Below are positions 8,010-15,194 of a DNA stretch of 18,689 nucleotides, one piece after another (the stretch's first letter is position 1; the number at the start of each line of letters is the position of its first letter). Location: positions 1 to 18,689 of the forward strand of contig NZ_JARGYT010000018.1 in the NCBI RefSeq assembly GCF_034470605.1, read 5' to 3'. Source of the DNA: Cyrtobacter comes. GTDB lineage: Bacteria > Pseudomonadota > Alphaproteobacteria > Rickettsiales > Midichloriaceae. The translations under genes and the position numbers were made by a program. The notes under the pieces are model-generated. The model saw only the letters and a list, made by a program, of their open reading frames with translations. It did not search any database and was not told the origin of the DNA.

Positions 8010-8442
8010 TACAATAAAAGAAAGTGACAAGAAATTGGGTGATGCTTTAGAGAAAGAAATGTGTAAGTGTTTTCCACAAAAAACCTAATCACTACAAGGA
8101 GTAAAACAGCCAATAAATTTGCAATACCGCTTTTTCATATGTGATAAAGTGGGTTATAATGGTGATGTAGAATTTTGGTATTGGTCATTAAAAGAATAGA
8201 TTTTGTTATGTGATAGTGTGCGCGTTGAATGAATGTGCACAACTCTATGAAGGGATGTAAATTTTTCTCTAATAAAGGTAATAGAACTATAGTTAAAGCG
8301 TCATAAAAATGGCCCATGACTAATTTTGAAAATAGGTTAGTTATCATTGGGTTAAGTTTAACAAAATTACTTTTTATGTAATAATTCTATACCGCCTTAG
8401 CTATATGTGTAAGCCACCTCTAGTTGTTTAGCTATATCAAAT
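8010..8442. other. 433-base intergenic region without a supportable gene
   Basis: A 28-codon frame (8002-8088) overlaps the upstream stop, and a 70-codon minus-strand frame (8135-8347) exists. Neither resembles a known protein or has a good ribosome site. CCCATGA (8313-8319) and TCATTGGG (8344-8351), with CTAA/TTAG inside, can form an imperfect stem around an ATTTTGAAAAT palindrome. It could be a structured leader or remnant. Confidence 0.5.
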
Positions 8443-9297
8443 ATGCAAAAGGATTCGAAAAGAGCCAAGTTACATCATTATATTCCTCAATTCTATTTAA
8501 AGGGATTTTGTGATGATAAAGAAAAAGCACAGCTTTATTGTATAGATAAAAGAGAAAATAAGTCGTTTATAAGTAATGTAAAAAATGTTGCATCACAAAC
8601 AGATTTTTATAAAGCCGACTGTCCTAGTAACCCAGGTGTGTATGAGGAGGTCTTAGCTAAAGCAGAAGCAAAATATTCTGAGGTACTAGAACAGATTAAG
8701 AAAACATCTTCTTTTTCAAATAACCTTGATGTATTGCTAGATTTTATTGCATGGATTTATATATCTAATCCTAAGAATAGAAACATTTTTAATGAAGCAT
8801 TACACCGAGTTACTAAAATACAACTGCAAATATACCAAGCGTTATATGACCAAGGAAAACTTGCTGAGTCAGAAAGATCGAAATATGAAGAATTGCTTAA
8901 ACACGCACATCTTCTAGATGAAGTACAGAATGATGAATATAAGATAAATTTTACGTCAGGTTCTCATTTTCAAATGGCAATTGAAGCTCAAGAGGAAGTT
9001 TATGAACTTCTAAAATTACGTAAATGGCTGTTACTGAAAGCTCCTGAGGGAAATTTGGGCTTTATTACTTCTGACCATCCTGCATTTTTAGCATACGAGA
9101 CTAAAAATAATGTACCACTAGGTCTTATGCATAAAAAAACACAGTTGTATTTTCCTATTTCTAATAAATTAGCTGTAGTAGGGTCTTTTGAAAGCTTAGA
9201 TACTACAATAGATGCGACTACTAACGTGACAATAGATGCAACTGAAGAGTCAATTGCTAGATATAATGCGTGCACTATATGGTATTCTAATAAATAA
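8443..9297 (+). CDS. DUF4238 domain-containing protein
   Basis: The 284 residues carry the DUF4238 hallmark at the N-terminus: HHYIPQFYLKGFCDD (residues 11-25), then a YCIDKRENK strand and NVKNVASQTDFY. The C-terminal part has the matching WLLLKAPEGNLGFITSDHP segment, followed by a region reading LYFPISNKLAVV. DUF4238 proteins occur singly and often in accessory DNA; their biochemical role is not established. No signal peptide or membrane helix is present, so a cytoplasmic location is expected. Near the C-terminus a 24-base unit is repeated (9205-9228 and from 9229), giving the protein repeat TIDAT twice. The start ATG 8443 has no clear Shine-Dalgarno sequence. A strong hairpin lies about 70 bases downstream. 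Confidence 0.82.
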   Translation: MQKDSKRAKLHHYIPQFYLKGFCDDKEKAQLYCIDKRENKSFISNVKNVASQTDFYKADCPSNPGVYEEVLAKAEAKYSEVLEQIKKTSSFSNNLDVLLDFIAWIYISNPKNRNIFNEALHRVTKIQLQIYQALYDQGKLAESERSKYEELLKHAHLLDEVQNDEYKINFTSGSHFQMAIEAQEEVYELLKLRKWLLLKAPEGNLGFITSDHPAFLAYETKNNVPLGLMHKKTQLYFPISNKLAVVGSFESLDTTIDATTNVTIDATEESIARYNACTIWYSNK

Positions 9298-9365
9298 GTT
9301 TATGCTTCGAGTGACAATTGTTGCTTCATGTCTTACAATAACGATACAAAAATCGTGAGCATTCA

Positions 9366-9397
9366 AAGCTTAAATGTATTAGTTAACATTTAAGCTT
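9366..9397. terminator. Perfect 12-bp hairpin between convergent genes
   Basis: AAGCTTAAATGT (9366-9377) and ACATTTAAGCTT (9386-9397) are exact inverted repeats around an 8-base loop. The hairpin lies between the DUF4238 stop (9297) and the RDD-gene stop (9560), where a bidirectional terminator would sit. There is no following T run, so it may instead be a palindromic repeat or protein site. A weaker CATCAA/TTGATG stem lies at 9506-9524. Confidence 0.45.
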
Positions 9398-9559
9398 ACA
9401 CATATTCTGTTGAATTGTATGATTCATACAGATCATTTTAATCACGATGTTAGATCAAATTTTTATGTGCTTTGCTCTTTTTATCAGCACATCCCTTTTA
9501 TAAGGCATCAAAATTAACTTGATGGTGCAGATTTTTAGATTTGCCAGATTGATTGTTAA

Positions 9560-10063
9560 TCATTTGAACCTGATAACAACAGTTTTTGAAATAAGATCGT
9601 GCAAGGTTTGCCTTCTTTTAGTAAAAGATGAGATTATAAAGCCAATACACAGCGGCAAGGCAGATATTATATAAGAAAAAAATCTAGCTACATAACGTTT
9701 AATGGGAATTGGTCGCATCGCATCCTCTGAATCAACAATCTTACACTTCAGTAGCATTTTTCCAGGGGTGGCAGCAAATTTAGACCAAAAATATACGTGG
9801 TATAACAATAAAAATACGAAAGAAAGTACTTGAACTATTATGTATTTATAAAGAAACCAGTCCGTCATTAAAAATGTCCAAAGCTCATCGGTGCTAACCG
9901 AATCATCTCTTGAATCAAAAAATTCTGCCATTAGAACAAATGGATGCTTTGCTCCGTATGCAAAATAATTCATTAATGCACTAAGTGGTATCAATATAAT
10001 GGTTAGCAGTACAAGGTCTAATGTAGCTGCCATAATCCTCCTATTAAAAGACGCGTATTCCAT
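9560..10063 (-). CDS. RDD-family integral membrane protein
   Basis: The 167 residues contain the RDD domain signature. An N-terminal FNRRIMAATLDLVLL holds the Arg and Asp of the first helix, a second helix pair lies near 70-92, and ATPGKMLLKCKIVD is followed by the late helix and FTKRRQTLHDLISKTVV. The conserved charged residues sit in membrane helices. Some RDD proteins act in ion or osmolyte transport, but no function can be assigned here. The gene starts three bases after the serS stop, so it is the last gene of the tatB-tatC-serS operon. It is predicted to lie in the inner membrane. Confidence 0.87.
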   Translation of the reverse strand: MEYASFNRRIMAATLDLVLLTIILIPLSALMNYFAYGAKHPFVLMAEFFDSRDDSVSTDELWTFLMTDWFLYKYIIVQVLSFVFLLLYHVYFWSKFAATPGKMLLKCKIVDSEDAMRPIPIKRYVARFFSYIISALPLCIGFIISSFTKRRQTLHDLISKTVVIRFK

Positions 10064-10066
10064 ATC

Positions 10067-11314
10067 TTATTTTATAAAACTAATTCCACCCATATATTTT
10101 TTAAGCGCGGTTGGTATTGTTATGCTACCATCCGAATTCTGGTAATTCTCCAATATTGCAATCAATGTCCTGCCAACCGCAAGCCCAGAACCATTTAATG
10201 TATGGAGAAATTCCTTATTACCATTTATATCCTTATACCTTGCATCCATTCTACGAGCTTGAAAATCCATACAGTTAGAGCAGCTGGAGATTTCTCTATA
10301 GCAATTTTGCCCAGGTAACCAGACTTCTATATCATATGTCTTTGTAGAGGAAAATCCAATATCGCCAGAGCATAGAAGTTGTACTCTATATGGAATCTCA
10401 AGTCTTTTAAGGACTTCCTCCGCACAATTCAAAATTCTTTCTAATTCATTATTAGAAGATTCTTTACTTGTTATACTAACAAGCTCTACCTTAGCAAACT
10501 GATGCTGCCTCAACATGCCACGAGTATCCTTACCTGCACTACCAGCCTCTGACCTAAAGCATTGAGTATGAGCAACAAACCTTAGTGGTAACTCATTTTC
10601 ATCTACAATAGAATTTGAAACCAAATTTGTTAATGGCACTTCAGCTGTGGGTATTAAATAGAACTTATCTTCCACGGCAAATAAATCTTGCGAAAATTTA
10701 GGTAACTGCCCAGTGGCAAACATCGCGGCATGATTTACAAGATATGGTACTGAAACCTCTGTATAGCCAAATTCATTTGTATGTATATCAAGCATAAATG
10801 AAGCGATAGCCCTTTCTAATTTAGCGAGCCCACCTTTAAGAAGGACGAATCTGGAACCAGCAATTTCTGCAGCTTTTTCAAATAGCATACTATCTTGAAG
10901 CAATTCAAAATGTTGCTTTGGTAAAAATGAAAACGATTTTTTTTCTCCAACATTTCTTACAGTAACATTTTCAGATTCGGAAGAGCCATTTGGTACATCT
11001 GAAAAAAGGATATTGGGAATGGAGCTCATAAGCTTTTGAAAATCGCTTTCAAGAACATCTAGTTTTGCTTTTTCATCTGAAATTGCTTGCTTAATTTTTT
11101 CTGTACTTTCCGCAAGTAATTGCGGCGTTTTTGCCATACCAAATTCTTTGGCTAATTTATTTCTTTGGCTTTGCAAGCCTTGCATGATAGTTTTTACACT
11201 TCTTATCTCTTCATCTAATGCAAGTATTTGAGCTGCAGAGTAAGATTGCCCACGTCTTTGCATCTCTTTATCAAAAGCTTCAGGATTCTCTCTGATGAAT
11301 TTTATATCTAACAT
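10067..11314 (-). CDS. serS: Seryl-tRNA synthetase
   Basis: This cytoplasmic class II synthetase charges tRNA-Ser (and tRNA-Sec where present). The 415 residues match the usual length of about 420. The N-terminus MLDIKFIRENPE and the following long coiled-coil arm (about 30-100), which grips the long variable arm of tRNA-Ser, are typical. Motif 2 is seen as FRSEAGSAGKDTRG near 253-266, and motif 3 as GSGLAVGRTLIAILENYQ near 375-392. The start overlaps the end of tatC, and an AAAGGGG stands immediately before the ATG. RDD follows after three bases. Confidence 0.97.
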   Translation of the reverse strand: MLDIKFIRENPEAFDKEMQRRGQSYSAAQILALDEEIRSVKTIMQGLQSQRNKLAKEFGMAKTPQLLAESTEKIKQAISDEKAKLDVLESDFQKLMSSIPNILFSDVPNGSSESENVTVRNVGEKKSFSFLPKQHFELLQDSMLFEKAAEIAGSRFVLLKGGLAKLERAIASFMLDIHTNEFGYTEVSVPYLVNHAAMFATGQLPKFSQDLFAVEDKFYLIPTAEVPLTNLVSNSIVDENELPLRFVAHTQCFRSEAGSAGKDTRGMLRQHQFAKVELVSITSKESSNNELERILNCAEEVLKRLEIPYRVQLLCSGDIGFSSTKTYDIEVWLPGQNCYREISSCSNCMDFQARRMDARYKDINGNKEFLHTLNGSGLAVGRTLIAILENYQNSDGSITIPTALKKYMGGISFIK

Positions 11315-12015
11315 CCCCTTTCTATTAATTTAGCAATGAATAAAGAAATTTCGTACAATAATAAAAGTGGTAGAGCAAGAATAATTTGGCTAAATATATC
11401 CGGTGGCGTTAAAATTGCAGCAATTATGAATATTACAACTATGGCATGTCTTCTATATTCCACCAAATGCTTTACGGTTAATATCCGAACCTTTACTAAA
11501 ATAGATACTATAATAGGAAACTGAAATACTATGCCAAAAGTTGTTATAAGCTTTAAAAAAGTAATTAAATATTGATCTGCTTTTGGCTTGAATTGAAGAT
11601 TTAAACTTTGATTAAAGGATGTAAAAAATTTCACCATAAATGGCATCACTACTTCTAAAACAAATACTGAGGATAGGATAAATAAAAGCGGTGAAAGTAT
11701 TGTGCATAGACGTGCCAGCATCAACTCATCTTCATAAAGCGCAGGTTTGATGAAATTATATACTTCCCAAGAGATAAAAGGTATTAAAAGCAAGAACGCA
11801 CAGTATGAAGCTAAGCTTACTTGACACTGAAAAACCTCTGTTATATCGGTAAAAATTATTTCATCATTAGTTACGGTTAATGGTGTTGAGATCAATATAT
11901 AAAGATCTTTCGCGAAGTAAAAACATATAACAAACAGAATGAAGTACAGAATGGCGCAATTGAGAATTCTTGCTCTTAATTCTATATAATGAAAAATAAA
12001 AGAACCTTTATTCAT
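11308..12015 (-). CDS. tatC: Sec-independent protein translocase TatC
   Basis: TatC is the multi-spanning core of the twin-arginine translocase. It binds the RR signal peptide and assembles with TatB and TatA in the inner membrane. The 235 residues show six hydrophobic helices. Conserved features are the N-terminal HYIELRARIL with Glu12, FIKPALYEDE with Glu97, FGIVFQFP (160-167), and TPPDIFSQ (203-210) with the conserved Asp, then ALPLLLLYE. It overlaps serS by 7 bases and the TatB-like gene by 4, so all three are probably translationally coupled. Confidence 0.95.
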   Translation of the reverse strand: MNKGSFIFHYIELRARILNCAILYFILFVICFYFAKDLYILISTPLTVTNDEIIFTDITEVFQCQVSLASYCAFLLLIPFISWEVYNFIKPALYEDELMLARLCTILSPLLFILSSVFVLEVVMPFMVKFFTSFNQSLNLQFKPKADQYLITFLKLITTFGIVFQFPIIVSILVKVRILTVKHLVEYRRHAIVVIFIIAAILTPPDIFSQIILALPLLLLYEISLFIAKLIERGC

Positions 12016-12179
12016 TTAATAGATACGAAAATCTGCTTACATAATTGGACGATATAGTTAGTTATTCTTTTTTTGCTAACCGATATAGTTGTATAGAGTA
12101 TAGCAATCTCTGTTGGTGAAAAAATCAATATAACTACAATTAATATTAATACTAATTCTGCCAATGATACGCAAAACAT
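12012..12179 (-). CDS. tatB: Short TatB-like translocase subunit
   Basis: With the start at ATG 12177-12179 the protein has 55 residues and begins MFCVSLAELVLILIVVILI. That matches the TatB/TatA pattern of one short N-terminal helix with a conserved Glu (here Glu8) followed by a hinge, here FSPTEI in place of the usual GP-containing hinge. A short basic, amphipathic segment (ISVSKKRITNYIVQL) comes next. The long charged tail of most TatB proteins is absent. An upstream in-frame ATG (12218) would add 13 residues, but the shorter form fits the family better. The gene overlaps tatC by four bases (ATGA), the classical tatBC layout. No tatA is in the window. The assignment rests on context plus this N-terminal pattern. 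Confidence 0.7.
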   Translation of the reverse strand: MFCVSLAELVLILIVVILIFSPTEIAILYTTISVSKKRITNYIVQLCKQIFVSIK

Positions 12180-12241
12180 GAAATAGACATATGCTAAGTT
12201 TATGTTGTATGTTATCACTTTTAGAGAATAAGTTCTAGAAC

Positions 12242-12577
12242 ATGTCTTCGGAAATACTTAGAAACAAAGTAAGAAGATCTCTGCAAGAGTTGGTTTTGCA
12301 TGTGTCTGAAGTATCTAGACGAATTTTGAAACTCAATTCAGAGCTTGCGGATCTAATAGGAAAAAATAATAAATTAAGAGAAGAGAATAGTGAGTTGAAA
12401 AATGAGATAAATGATCTTAGAGTGCAGATAGCTAGTATGGAGCGAGAATTAATGGGGAATGGGATCTCAAAATCTAATACAGATGCAGATCATGCCTCAT
12501 CATATTCTGGCAATGATTCAAGATCAGAAGTATCAATAGCAGAATTAAGAAGACTTTTAAGTAGGAGAGATAAATGA
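12242..12577 (+). CDS. Small coiled-coil protein encoded directly upstream of zapA
   Basis: The 111 residues have no signal or membrane segment. Residues about 12-72 form a strong coiled coil with leucine heptads (LNSELADLIGKNNKLREENS). A Ser/Asp-rich linker (about 75-95) and a basic tail ending LRRLLSRRDK follow. The gene overlaps zapA by four bases (ATGA), so the two are translationally coupled. A cell-division role alongside ZapA (ZapB- or FtsB-like scaffold) is inferred from position and shape, not from sequence identity. It lies divergent from tatB with only 62 bases between the start codons. Confidence 0.75.
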   Translation: MSSEILRNKVRRSLQELVLHVSEVSRRILKLNSELADLIGKNNKLREENSELKNEINDLRVQIASMERELMGNGISKSNTDADHASSYSGNDSRSEVSIAELRRLLSRRDK

Positions 12578-12891
12578 AAAAATTTACTGTAAAGTTCTTG
12601 AGTACAGAGCTAAACCTCGAATCTGATCACCCTGAAAAAGTAAAAGATTTCGCGCAATCAATATCAGATCAGGTTCTTGAAATTAAGGCTAAAAAGCCTG
12701 GATTAGGTGACCTCAAAGCATTATTTTTGTCTGCTCTGCTAATAAGACAAGAATTGGAAGGTATGAAAAGTATCATAAAGGAATTAGAATTAATAAAAAG
12801 CAACAGGGATGTAATAGAGGAGATTTTTATGAGTGATTTAAATTTTATTAATGATGAGGTGGAAAAATGCATAAAAAACCTGAAAGGTTAA
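12574..12891 (+). CDS. zapA: ZapA-like cell division protein
   Basis: ZapA binds and bundles FtsZ filaments at the division site. The 105 residues follow the family plan. A short N-terminal beta region comes first (KKFTVKFLSTELNLESD), then the helix with EKVKDFAQSISDQVLEIKA, a KALFLSALLIRQELEG helix, and a C-terminal coiled coil. A strong AGGAG (12563-12567) lies 6 bases upstream of ATG 12574. The gene overlaps both neighbours: 4 bases with the coiled-coil gene and 25 with queD. The sequence is diverged, so the call rests on pattern and length. Confidence 0.72.
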   Translation: MKKFTVKFLSTELNLESDHPEKVKDFAQSISDQVLEIKAKKPGLGDLKALFLSALLIRQELEGMKSIIKELELIKSNRDVIEEIFMSDLNFINDEVEKCIKNLKG

Positions 12892-13304
12892 TTTGTGCAA
12901 GAAGGATCGAATTTGATGCGGCGCACAGAATTATAGGCCATGCAGGAAAATGCAAGTATTTGCATGGACATAGATACATACTAGAGGCTTCATTTGAGGC
13001 TCAATTTAAGGGTGCAAGGGATATGGTAGTGGATTTTGGCTTAATAAAGGAGGTACTTGCTAATTGGATAAACTGCAATTGGGACCATACAACAATATTG
13101 AGTATAGATGATAGAGAGCTTGGGTCATGTATTGAACATTATACGAAGCAGAAAATTTTTTATATGGATAAAGCCCCAACGGCTGAAAACATGTCTACTA
13201 TCTTAATAAGAGAAATTATCCCATCACTATTTAAAGGTACGGATGTGAACTGCTATAAAGTGAGAATATACGAAACACCAAACTGCTATGCAGAAATAGA
13301 ATAG
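12867..13304 (+). CDS. queD: 6-carboxy-5,6,7,8-tetrahydropterin synthase (QueD/PTPS family)
   Basis: QueD converts dihydroneopterin triphosphate to carboxytetrahydropterin for queuosine (tRNA wobble modification). The zinc ligands His20 (FDAAHR) and His33/His35 (KYLHGHRY) are present. So are catalytic Cys29 in GKCKYLHGH, the WDHT motif with Asp73/His74, PTAEN with Glu107, and YETPNCYAEIE with Glu136. The CxxxHGH form points to QueD rather than the PTPS-III folate variant, in which Glu replaces Cys. The 145 residues fit the family. The start is ATG 12867, inside zapA, supported by GAGG (12856-12859) with 7-base spacing. It is the last gene of this small operon; a possible terminator lies at 13431-13451. 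Confidence 0.92.
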   Translation: MHKKPERLICARRIEFDAAHRIIGHAGKCKYLHGHRYILEASFEAQFKGARDMVVDFGLIKEVLANWINCNWDHTTILSIDDRELGSCIEHYTKQKIFYMDKAPTAENMSTILIREIIPSLFKGTDVNCYKVRIYETPNCYAEIE

Positions 13305-13631
13305 ATTTGTATACATAATTGCTATTTAGCCACATCGCTGTGTATTTAATAGTATAGGTGGTAACCTAATCATATAAAAATGAATATGTTAGCTTGTTTT
13401 GGATTTTAACGTGGTTACTCATTATCTATCAGAGCCCTAATCATGGGTTCTTTAAGCATGGCTAAATGGTCTGTTAGCAAAATAAAAAAGAATAGCTTAA
13501 AATGCAGCAGCTTATAAATATATGATATAGAAAAATTTTTCCAAAAAGATTCTGTAAAAATATGCTACTCCCAGAGTTTATTTTTTTAAGTAACTCTTCA
13601 TCTTTAGGGCGTTAAATTTTTAAATTCGCTT
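13305..13631. other. 327-base region without a gene between queD and the MuF-like frame
   Basis: No frame resembling a protein was found. AGAGCCC (13431-13437) and GGGTTCT (13445-13451) form a 7-bp stem with one G-U pair and a 7-base loop, followed by TTAAG. It is the best candidate terminator for the coiled-coil/zapA/queD operon. An AT-rich stretch with a T run (13581-13588) precedes the accessory block. Confidence 0.4.
13431..13451 (+). terminator. Possible terminator downstream of queD
   Basis: The stem AGAGCCC/GGGTTCT has a loop TAATCAT and is followed by TTTAAG. The stem is reasonably GC-rich for this genome, but the U tract is short and it lies 127 bases after the queD stop. Confidence 0.35.
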
Positions 13632-13949
13632 ATGAAGAAAATATATAACGTACATGATCAAGAATCCTGTATTAAATACGGAGCTCCTGTACCAATAACA
13701 AAAGGCTATTTTCAAGAAGAAGCAATTCCCCAAATTTATGTTTGGAGAACAATAGGAGATGAGAAAGTTCGAACATCTCACCAAGAAAATAAAATATTTA
13801 CTAAGAATAATCCACCTGCAACTGGTGGCCACCCAGGTGCAGATTATAACTGCAGATGTATAGCAGAGCCATATATTCAAGGGGTAACAGAATATGCGCA
13901 TCAAACTGTTATTAGCGATACAACAGAGAGACTTAAACAGTGGGGGTGA
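13632..13949 (+). CDS. Phage Mu F-like (minor head protein) domain fragment; N-terminal part of a frameshifted protein
   Basis: The 105 residues contain the C-terminal signature of the MuF/SPP1 gp7 head-morphogenesis domain. It reads YVWRTIGDEKVRTSH (36-50), then NNPPATGGHPGADYNCRC (59-76) and AEPY, with the conserved Asp43, Arg47, His50, HPG and two Cys. A full MuF domain is longer, and no upstream frame supplies the missing part. The frame ends at TGA 13947-13949, directly after five G (13942-13946). Removing one G would join it to the following protein as one 312-residue chain. MuF domains also occur as N-terminal parts of polymorphic toxins delivered by phage-like particles. That fits the accessory setting but is inference. 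Confidence 0.65.
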   Translation: MKKIYNVHDQESCIKYGAPVPITKGYFQEEAIPQIYVWRTIGDEKVRTSHQENKIFTKNNPPATGGHPGADYNCRCIAEPYIQGVTEYAHQTVISDTTERLKQWG

Positions 13950-14571
13950 CATTCTTACTTCAAAACTTTTTGGCAAAAAATGGGGTGATTATGAATTTAT
14001 ACTCTATGCATATTTTGGTAGCGGCATAGATGTTAAATTGAGAGAGACGGGGCATTTAAGTGGAGTAATGAACTATTACTTCTATGATTTAGGGGTTATG
14101 CAAAAGATCAATCGGCAAATTATTCAAAAAGCCAAAGAACTAGGAAGCTCTGGTTATTTTGAGTATTTTTTTGAAAAAAGCTATTCATTTAAAGAGTATC
14201 AGTGGTGCTTTGGCGGAAGTACAATTAAAGGCAAATTCAAAGGAAATGCGATTTACCACTATAACCATATCCATATAACAGGGTATATAGATTATGAATA
14301 TTATGACATATTTACGGATCCAGCTGATATTAGACAAGTCTTGATAGGTACTTCTAATTTAGATCCTGATGAGATGGCCAAATCTATAAAAGAGATTGAA
14401 GAAAGTGAAAAGAGATGGGAAAAAATTAAGCTATTAATTTGGAAATTCTTAAGAACTATTACAATGGATAAAGTAGAATTTGAGCTTATAGTAAATAGAT
14501 ATTATATAACAGATAAATGGAAAACTAACTTTGAGGCCGAAGCACTTAGGGAAATCAAAGGAATATATTAA
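13894..14571 (+). CDS. C-terminal domain of the MuF-linked protein, candidate toxin domain (+1 frame)
   Basis: The frame gives 225 residues from ATG 13894, but the first 18 are probably an out-of-frame reading of the MuF fragment. The natural protein likely begins upstream and enters this frame at the G run 13942-13946. Visible features are FYFYDLG-like aromatic segments (YYFYDLG 61-67), a Gly-rich beta region (FGGSTIKGKFKGNA 106-119), HIHITGYIDYEYYDIFTDP (125-143) with Asp138, Asp142 and Asp145-Ile-Arg147, a charged helix (160-185), and YYITDKWKTNF (203-213). The D-x-F-x-DP-x-DI and late Y-x-I-x-x-x-W pattern resembles C-terminal tips of bacterial polymorphic toxins. I cannot name a family, and the activity is unknown. 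No signal peptide is present. Confidence 0.55.
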   Translation: MRIKLLLAIQQRDLNSGGDILTSKLFGKKWGDYEFILYAYFGSGIDVKLRETGHLSGVMNYYFYDLGVMQKINRQIIQKAKELGSSGYFEYFFEKSYSFKEYQWCFGGSTIKGKFKGNAIYHYNHIHITGYIDYEYYDIFTDPADIRQVLIGTSNLDPDEMAKSIKEIEESEKRWEKIKLLIWKFLRTITMDKVEFELIVNRYYITDKWKTNFEAEALREIKGIY

Positions 14572-14587
14572 CAAAACCTAAGGTTAC

Positions 14588-14602
14588 TTCAAGAAACTTG
14601 AA
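14588..14602. terminator. Small hairpin between convergent genes
   Basis: TTCAAG (14588-14593) and CTTGAA (14597-14602) form a perfect 6-bp stem with an AAA loop. It sits in the 35-base gap between the stops of the MuF-linked frame and the minus-strand membrane protein. It is short and AT-rich, so its role as a bidirectional terminator is tentative. Confidence 0.3.
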
Positions 14603-14606
14603 TAAA

Positions 14607-15194
14607 TTAACAAAATACCCACTGGAATGCGGAATATATAAGACAGTATATTATATACAATGTAGTAAACAGTATAATAAGAGCATAACACACTGGAGGC
14701 CAGAAGATAGAAGCTACTATTAAAACATCATCAAGAAGTTTATACTCATATGTTGCCCCCATTTCTTTTATGATTTTCCTGTGATAGATGCGCCAGGCAA
14801 GCCTAAGCACTCCCCAAAATGGTGAGAAAAAAAGTACAGTTATTAAAATAAAAATCTCATATAAGATGGCATCAAAAGTGTCATCAACAGTATATGATTT
14901 ACACGTATCATACTCGTCCATAGGATCAACATTCACTAATGAATTTACACACGTTTTGTAGGCAAAATCTTTTAAAGCATCATTATAAAATACTGATTCT
15001 AGTAATATATAACAGCTTAGTACAAATGATAGAGCGATAAATCGGTATCTCTTTGATACGCTCATCCAAGGCTTGACATACAAAATGAGGCTGGGGCCTA
15101 CAATGAAATATAGTATAACAAATGGATTAATCCTAAAAGCCCAATGAAGCTGCCACAAATGCTGAATTTTTGGTGCTATTAAATCTACCAGCAT
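14607..15194 (-). CDS. Uncharacterised four-helix membrane protein
   Basis: The 195 residues have hydrophobic helices at about 23-41, 51-69, 107-130 and 156-188; the last is long enough to be two. A polar loop of about 35 residues between helices 2 and 3 carries two Cys (82 and 98) that could form a disulphide outside the membrane. I do not recognise a family. It is convergent with the MuF-linked gene, ending 35 bases from it. A membrane immunity protein is one possible role if the neighbour is a toxin. Immunity genes usually lie in the same orientation downstream, so this is weak. Codon use is as AT-rich as that of the neighbours. Confidence 0.6.
   Translation of the reverse strand: MLVDLIAPKIQHLWQLHWAFRINPFVILYFIVGPSLILYVKPWMSVSKRYRFIALSFVLSCYILLESVFYNDALKDFAYKTCVNSLVNVDPMDEYDTCKSYTVDDTFDAILYEIFILITVLFFSPFWGVLRLAWRIYHRKIIKEMGATYEYKLLDDVLIVASIFWPPVCYALIILFTTLYIIYCLIYSAFQWVFC

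Noticed and set aside
8002..8088. 28-codon frame overlapping the stop of the 4-TM gene
   Set aside because: It is very short, has no ribosome site of its own beyond the overlap, and resembles nothing known; chance frames of this size are common.
8135..8347. 70-codon minus-strand frame in the intergenic region
   Set aside because: Composition is poorly protein-like (His/Leu-rich, no domain pattern), with no promoter or ribosome site.
11336..11524. 62-codon plus-strand frame
   Set aside because: It is a shadow of tatC, which is certain on the minus strand.
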